A stretch of DNA of 64,000 nt from the NCBI RefSeq assembly GCF_014641555.1, contig NZ_BMHY01000005.1, positions 126,011 to 190,010 of the forward strand. The letters run 5' to 3'. The notes below the pieces were generated by a model. That model saw only the letters and a list, made by a program, of their open reading frames with translations, was not told the DNA's origin and searched no databases. This stretch comes from Paenibacillus radicis (ex Gao et al. 2016) (GTDB lineage Bacteria; Bacillota; Bacilli; Paenibacillales; Paenibacillaceae). Below, piece by piece: positions 59,745-64,000 of this stretch; the first letter of the stretch is position 1; each line of letters begins with the position of its first letter. The position numbers and the translations under genes are program-made.

Positions 59745-60509
59745 ATGATTACGAAGGAGCAAGCAGAGTTTTATCGGGAGAATGGATATTTGCTGGTGAA
59801 AGGCGTTTTTAATACCGAAGAGATCGAGATGATGCGGGGGGCAATGGAGGGCATTATCGAGCGGGCGGCAAAAACGACGCTGGATCATAATGCGGCATGG
59901 CAAGGCGATTATTTGCCGCAAGAAGATATGAAGAAGCTAGTGCTCAAAGGGTTCCATGACGTTCACTATCATGATGCGAGCTTTACTCGGGCGCTGTCCC
60001 ATCCTAACATGGCGGCGATCCTGTCGAAGCTGATCGGCCCTAACGTACAGCTTCATCATTCGAAAATGCTCGTAAAGCCGCCTGAGAATGGCGCCGCATT
60101 TCCGATGCATCAAGACGCGCCTTACTTCCCTCACGAAAAGCATACGATGATGGCAGCCAGTGTGCATTTGGATGACACGGATGAGTTGAACGGCTGTCTG
60201 AGTGTCATCCCAGCGTCCCACAAGGCAGGGCCGATCGCGCATATCGGGCAGCATTATCTGAATCACAAGGAATATCCGATCTCGATGGGAACGCCTTGTC
60301 CGGCCAAAGCAGGCGATGTACTGTTTTTCAACTACTTGACCATTCACGGTTCAGGACCTAACCGAAGCGACCGGATTCGCCGCAACGTACTGTTCCAGTA
60401 CCGCGATCCTGAGGATCTTCCATCCGAAGATACGCACGTTAACTGGGGACAGGGCCTTATGGTTTGCGGGGAAAATCCGATTTTTAAAGCCTATAAAGGG
60501 GCTCATTAA
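59745..60509 (+). CDS. Phytanoyl-CoA dioxygenase (PhyH)-family protein
   Basis: 254 residues from ATG 59745 with AAGGAG upstream. The Fe(II)/2-oxoglutarate dioxygenase triad is visible: H-x-D in M-H-Q-D-A-P, the distal His in I-H-G-S-G-P-N, and the 2-oxoglutarate-binding arginine in R-R-N-V-L-F-Q-Y-R. E-Q-A-E-F-Y-R-E-N-G-Y at the start is typical of PhyH proteins. Many bacterial members hydroxylate small metabolites rather than phytanoyl-CoA. The adjacent divergent AraC-cupin protein suggests induction by a sugar or related compound. The natural substrate is not known. Confidence 0.88.
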   Translation: MITKEQAEFYRENGYLLVKGVFNTEEIEMMRGAMEGIIERAAKTTLDHNAAWQGDYLPQEDMKKLVLKGFHDVHYHDASFTRALSHPNMAAILSKLIGPNVQLHHSKMLVKPPENGAAFPMHQDAPYFPHEKHTMMAASVHLDDTDELNGCLSVIPASHKAGPIAHIGQHYLNHKEYPISMGTPCPAKAGDVLFFNYLTIHGSGPNRSDRIRRNVLFQYRDPEDLPSEDTHVNWGQGLMVCGENPIFKAYKGAH

Positions 60510-60863
60510 ACGGAAGAGAGGAATCTCCTTAGAGATGCTCTTCTCTATACTTCTTGTGCAAGTCGTCAATAATACACGAAGCACCTCACGTCGAAGTGGA
60601 AATGTTGGGATTCTGGACTGCGCGGTGTCAGACACAATCATAATTTAAAAATATTCATTCCCTCTAGGATCATCTTAGGGGGCTTTTTCAGCTAGAGGTG
60701 ACAAAAATTTATTAGGGTAGGATTGCGGCAAACGCAGTTTATTATTTATTTAGTAATCTAGATCGTTTGACAATTAATACCCATGTTATAATAGTGAATA
60801 TATTATTAAGGAATTGTAAAAAAAGACTTTAAGTATGGAAAATAATTTACGGGAGACATCAAC
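60510..60863. other. Intergenic stretch before the glycan-type cluster
   Basis: 354 bases without a convincing gene. GAAGAG/CTCTTC at about 60513-60544 and CCCTCTA/TTAGGGG followed by TTTTT at about 60661-60688 are possible terminators. TTGACA at 60767-60772 and TATAAT at 60787-60792 are perfect hexamers, but the spacing is only 14 bases, so the promoter is uncertain. From about 60690 base composition turns more AT-rich and stays so to the window end, a hint of a distinct origin. Confidence 0.5.
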
Positions 60864-61955
60864 ATGAATCTCATAAATAATGTTTATAATTATTTTAAAA
60901 ATAGTTTTAACAGTTCTGAAGATGATATAGAACTTCCTGAACAAATGCGGAATGTGGCGGACCAATTATATTATTATAGGCATGCGGATGTGATATTGGC
61001 TTGTCCTCAAACCTATAATGTAGCCAGAAAATTTGTTCGCAAAAATAAGATCATTCTATTTGAAGATGGTTCAAATATGGCATATGAAGATTTTGCACTC
61101 AAAACAAAAGGTTTGGATCATGCTTGTATTGGAGTAATATCACCAACTATTACTCATAAATTGATAACTTCAGAAAGCATGCTGGAATTAGTAAAAGTAT
61201 CATGCAGAACGTTGATCTTATATAATGTATCGCAAAATATGGATGAGCCAATTCTGAGGAAGACTCTTCATCATAGCGGGTTTTATGAAATTGCCATTCC
61301 CGATCAGATTGTACCAGGGAACTTTGATTACTCTTCGGTCGGTGTATTACCTGATGGAACTTATGATATGCTTTCAAGCTCCCCAGGGTCACTAGAGAAA
61401 GAAGCATGCGTTTATGTTGCATCGAGATTGTCGCTGACAAACTACCTACATTCCGGACTTAATTGGAGGAATGTACTGGGATATCCTATTCAAGATAGTA
61501 CAGGCTATATTAGTGCACCCCGTGACTCTTTCAATATCGCTGTAACCAAAGGACAACAGCCGGACTCTGTTAGTATTACTATTGAAGGGGAGTTTTCCTG
61601 GAGTGTTTTAGGCAGTGGTCATACATCCTTAGTCGGAAGTTATCAAGGGCCAAGTGACATGAACATGTATGCAGCACTTCTGCAACTGATCGATCTTACT
61701 ACAGTTAGGGTTTCTTTGTGGAGAAATGATGGATTGTGGAAGGAATTAGCTACTGCGAATGTGGTAGTGGAACCACATGACAATATCTACTCCATCCAAG
61801 TATCATTATCCGTTTCACCCACACATGTTACGATCAAAAGAATGAATACAACCATAATTGAATATGAAGATAATCTCTTAAAGCGAACAGGTGTATGTGG
61901 AATTCGAATATCTAGTGATACGATAGCACTTTCTAATATCCGTGTTTTTAAATAA
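60864..61955 (+). CDS. Unrecognised protein with C-terminal lectin-like beta-sandwich
   Basis: 363 residues, not confidently assigned. The N-terminal part (about 35-150) has alternating strands and helices (V-I-L-A-C-P, K-I-I-L-F-E-D-G, T-L-I-L-Y-N-V). About 215-363 read as a beta-sandwich of the concanavalin/laminin-G sort: S-V-S-I-T-I-E-G-E-F-S-W, then V-R-V-S-L-W-R-N-D, V-T-I-K-R-M, and the closing G-I-R-I-S-S-D-T-I-A-L-S-N-I-R-V-F. There is no signal peptide. The next two genes encode a glycosyltransferase-like protein and a nucleotidyltransferase, so a role in glycan synthesis or binding is likely. Codon use is more AT-rich than in the preceding genes. Confidence 0.55.
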   Translation: MNLINNVYNYFKNSFNSSEDDIELPEQMRNVADQLYYYRHADVILACPQTYNVARKFVRKNKIILFEDGSNMAYEDFALKTKGLDHACIGVISPTITHKLITSESMLELVKVSCRTLILYNVSQNMDEPILRKTLHHSGFYEIAIPDQIVPGNFDYSSVGVLPDGTYDMLSSSPGSLEKEACVYVASRLSLTNYLHSGLNWRNVLGYPIQDSTGYISAPRDSFNIAVTKGQQPDSVSITIEGEFSWSVLGSGHTSLVGSYQGPSDMNMYAALLQLIDLTTVRVSLWRNDGLWKELATANVVVEPHDNIYSIQVSLSVSPTHVTIKRMNTTIIEYEDNLLKRTGVCGIRISSDTIALSNIRVFK

Positions 61956-61967
61956 AGGAGTTAAAAT

Positions 61968-62978
61968 ATGGGGATGAAAATTATTACGTCAGGCGTTGAT
62001 TCGGAGTATGTTCTCGCAAACCTATGTGAGGACCTTAGAAGTAAAGGATACGAAGTTATCGAAATTGATTTCGGGAAATTTAAAGGCAATGTATATGAAT
62101 ACTTGGAGGAGCACCTAGGCGGCCCTATAGTCTATATTACATCTGCACATACAAACCTAAGCCTAAGGGTTGCGTCACACATTGCACCAATTTTTACTAC
62201 CCTATATCCTAACTATGTATCCCCTCTTGAAATGATTGCTTACCTAAAACCATTAGTCTCCATGTATATACCGCATGATTTATTGACTCCATATGGAGAT
62301 ACAAATTTAAATGAATATAGATTTTTAGATGTCTTTGATTATATATTGGCACCCTATCAGGCTGCAGAAGTAGAGAGAATGATTGCGAGCAAAGGGACGA
62401 AAGTGTATGAAGCGGGCTGGATTAAATATGTGTCCGATTATAAACATTATCGAAATACTCAAGAGTCCAGTGAGCCGATAGAAATGATGCTTTTCGTTAG
62501 TATGGTTGAACATTTAAGAACGAAATATGGGGTTAACGGATTTGTAGACTATTTGCTGCCCTTGCTAAGATCCAATGTTCACATTAAATTGCCGGTGTGG
62601 AAAGACATAGAGATTATTGAAGTAGCGTTAAAAGAAATACAAGGAGTTGAGGTCGTTTCGGCGCAAGAGGATTCCATAAGTTTAATCCAGCGTTCTCATA
62701 TCGTTATATGCAACGGAGCCTCTTCGATCCATGCTGAGGCAACACTTTTGGGTAAACCCACCATTTGTTTGCTTGATGATGAAGGGATTACAGCTGAAGA
62801 TCAGAAGAAGAAACTCGAACATTTACATAACCTGCACTTCTATGATTATCGTTCTAAACAAGCAATACCTGATGACTTGCTCGAAAATATTCGTCAGAAA
62901 TCTATCCGACCTATTTTGAAAAATTTCGACTTTACTCTAGTTGATATGCTTATAAAGCAATTAACAGTTAGAAGTTAA
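61968..62978 (+). CDS. GT-B-fold glycosyltransferase-like protein
   Basis: 336 residues. An N-terminal Rossmann-like half (G-S-D-x / I-I-T-S-G-V-D-S, L-R-S-K-G-Y-E-V-I-E-I-D) is followed by a C-terminal half with S-L-I-Q-R-S-H-I-V-I-C-N-G-A-S-S-I-H-A-E-A and L-G-K-P-T-I-C-L, the pattern of nucleotide-sugar binding in GT-B glycosyltransferases and CDP-glycerol glycerophosphotransferases. AAGGAG precedes ATG 61968. It lies 12 bases after the preceding gene and 11 bases before the next one, so the three form an operon. Donor and acceptor are unknown. Confidence 0.6.
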   Translation: MGMKIITSGVDSEYVLANLCEDLRSKGYEVIEIDFGKFKGNVYEYLEEHLGGPIVYITSAHTNLSLRVASHIAPIFTTLYPNYVSPLEMIAYLKPLVSMYIPHDLLTPYGDTNLNEYRFLDVFDYILAPYQAAEVERMIASKGTKVYEAGWIKYVSDYKHYRNTQESSEPIEMMLFVSMVEHLRTKYGVNGFVDYLLPLLRSNVHIKLPVWKDIEIIEVALKEIQGVEVVSAQEDSISLIQRSHIVICNGASSIHAEATLLGKPTICLLDDEGITAEDQKKKLEHLHNLHFYDYRSKQAIPDDLLENIRQKSIRPILKNFDFTLVDMLIKQLTVRS

Positions 62979-62989
62979 GGGGATCTCAT

Positions 62990-64000
62990 ATGGATAACAA
63001 TCTTGTCTTTTTGTTCGATTTAGACGGAACAATTACTGCAGAAGAAACACTTCCGAAAATTTCTAAGTATTTTGGAATTGATGCGCAAATTGATATTCTG
63101 ACGCAGGAAACGTTAAATGGAAATATACCCTTTGTGGAAAGTTTTATAAGAAGAGTGGATATTTTAAAACAAATTCCAGTTTCAGATATTAATAATTTAT
63201 TAGAAGAAGTGCGTTTGTTTTCTGTGGTCGTCCATTTTATTCGACAGCACTCGAATCAATGTTATATTGTTACGGGAAATCTGACCGATTGGATTGAGAA
63301 ATTAGTAAGTCGAATCGGGTGTGGATTTTTCGCGTCCAAGGGTGAGGTACATAATGACCGATTAATTAAATTAACAGAAATCCTTAAGAAGGAAGATGTC
63401 GTAAAGCAATTCAAGAAGCAAGGTAAAACGGTTGTTTTCATTGGCGATGGAAATAATGACAGTGAGGCCATGCGTGAATCGGACATCTCTATAGCATGCG
63501 GTTTAACCCATTATCCTGCAAACAGTGTGCTGTCGGTTGCGGACTATGCTGTCTTTAGTGAAGCTTCATTATTGAGGTTGCTGCATCAAATTCAAAGCAG
63601 GCAGCCTGGCAAATCTGTTATTTTAAGCTGCGCGGGTATCGGGTCCAGACTGGGATTAGGACAAACGAAAGCTTTAATAGAATTACATGGGAAGAAACTG
63701 ATAGAAATTCAGCTCGATAGCTTCAGGAAAATGGAGGATGTCCGAATTGTTATAGGTTTTCAGTCAAATGTAATTATTCAAACCGTCCTGAAGATTAGAA
63801 CAGATGTCATTTTTGTTTATAATCATGATTATTTCCAAACCAAGACGGGAGCTAGTTTTTATCTTGGGGCAAGACATGCCAATGAATATGCGATTGCATG
63901 GGACGGCGATCTTCTCGTGCACCCCGAAGATATTGAAAAATGTCTTTCATTCGAAGGTGAGTATATAGGCTGCAGCTCTATTGTGAGTGATGATCCGGTA
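62990..64000 (+). CDS. HAD phosphatase-nucleotidyltransferase fusion (partial)
   Basis: The frame is open to the right edge of the window, giving 337 codons without a stop. About residues 1-190 form a HAD-IB phosphatase (F-D-L-D-G-T-I; I-V-T-G-N; G-D-G-N-N-D). From about 205 a nucleotidyltransferase begins with S-C-A-G-I-G-S-R-L-G-L-G-Q-T-K-A-L-I-E-L-H-G-K-K-L-I-E and later W-D-G-D-L-L-V-H, the metal-binding region of LicC/RmlA-like enzymes. ATG 62990 has AAGGGG upstream. The fusion suggests two consecutive steps in making an activated CDP- or UDP-linked head group for a surface glycan. The full length is not visible. Confidence 0.82.
   Translation, partial: MDNNLVFLFDLDGTITAEETLPKISKYFGIDAQIDILTQETLNGNIPFVESFIRRVDILKQIPVSDINNLLEEVRLFSVVVHFIRQHSNQCYIVTGNLTDWIEKLVSRIGCGFFASKGEVHNDRLIKLTEILKKEDVVKQFKKQGKTVVFIGDGNNDSEAMRESDISIACGLTHYPANSVLSVADYAVFSEASLLRLLHQIQSRQPGKSVILSCAGIGSRLGLGQTKALIELHGKKLIEIQLDSFRKMEDVRIVIGFQSNVIIQTVLKIRTDVIFVYNHDYFQTKTGASFYLGARHANEYAIAWDGDLLVHPEDIEKCLSFEGEYIGCSSIVSDDPV

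Noticed and set aside
60767..60792. TTGACA and TATAAT as a strong promoter for the glycan-type operon.
   Set aside because: Both hexamers are perfect but separated by 14 bases instead of 16-18, so I did not list it as a promoter feature.

Overview
The window looks like chromosome of a Gram-positive, spore-forming Bacillales bacterium, most probably Paenibacillus or a close relative. This rests on strong AGGAGG-type ribosome binding sites, a 2096-residue surface protein ending in three SLH domains, a YesM/YesN-type two-component pair beside a CUT1 sugar ABC importer that has no ATPase gene of its own, an HPr kinase, a CcpA-type operator, and many AraC-family regulators. No rRNA, tRNA, CRISPR array, phage gene or transposase was seen. 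All assignments come from reading sequence and motifs; no database was searched.

Layout. 1-6250 (+): end of an acyl-activating ligase, then GNAT, carrier protein, ketoacyl synthase III, metallo-beta-lactamase-fold hydrolase, ketoacyl reductase, second ketoacyl synthase III, second carrier protein and second GNAT-like protein. This is a small fatty-acid-like pathway that probably builds a short acyl group for a sugar or peptide. A polysaccharide deacetylase follows on the minus strand. 7.7-11.0 kb (-): a compact operon of a MauE/DoxX-like membrane protein, a membrane-anchored CxxC redoxin, a peptidase-less ABC exporter and two unannotated 31-codon genes for near-twin four-cysteine peptides, closed by a long terminator. 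I consider this the best candidate for an undescribed system: a leaderless, disulfide-bonded secreted peptide pair with its own oxidative folding and export genes. Divergent from it, a promoter with a Fur-like box drives a fused AraC regulator/siderophore-binding protein.

13.4-20 kb: SMI1/KNR4-like protein, a long sigma-factor-like protein, a pseudo-ABC/LytTR regulator with an ABC efflux pair and a 35-residue membrane peptide, a suppressor-of-fused-domain protein, and a 54-residue protein. 20.4-26.7 kb: the giant SLH protein, with duplicated GLUG blocks and five 94-residue repeats. 26.9-31 kb: MerR, SRPBCC, a truncated SRPBCC remnant, WYL regulator, DinB protein and an Ldh-family oxidoreductase. 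31-33.7 kb (-): the carboxynorspermidine/carboxyspermidine synthase-decarboxylase pair behind a structured leader RNA that ends in a terminator. 34.3-41.9 kb: HprK, an organosulfur-salvage group (binding protein, three luciferase-like flavin monooxygenases, GNAT) and an AraC/GyrI regulator.

42-47 kb (-): response regulator, histidine kinase and a MacB-like ABC pair. 47.6-56.2 kb: a GH43 glycosidase, a YesM/YesN pair and a CUT1 importer with two binding proteins, suggesting uptake and breakdown of arabinose- or xylose-containing oligosaccharides. 56.3-60.5 kb: secreted small protein, HAD phosphatase, GNAT, and a divergent AraC/phytanoyl-CoA-dioxygenase-like pair. 60.9-64 kb: the start of a glycan-type cluster, including a HAD phosphatase-nucleotidyltransferase fusion cut by the window end. 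Two gene-free stretches, 47.37-47.55 and 58.32-58.51 kb, each hold four copies of an 18-bp palindrome with nearly the same spacing (50/62/51 and 51/62/51 bp). This unexplained repeat architecture is the second main observation.
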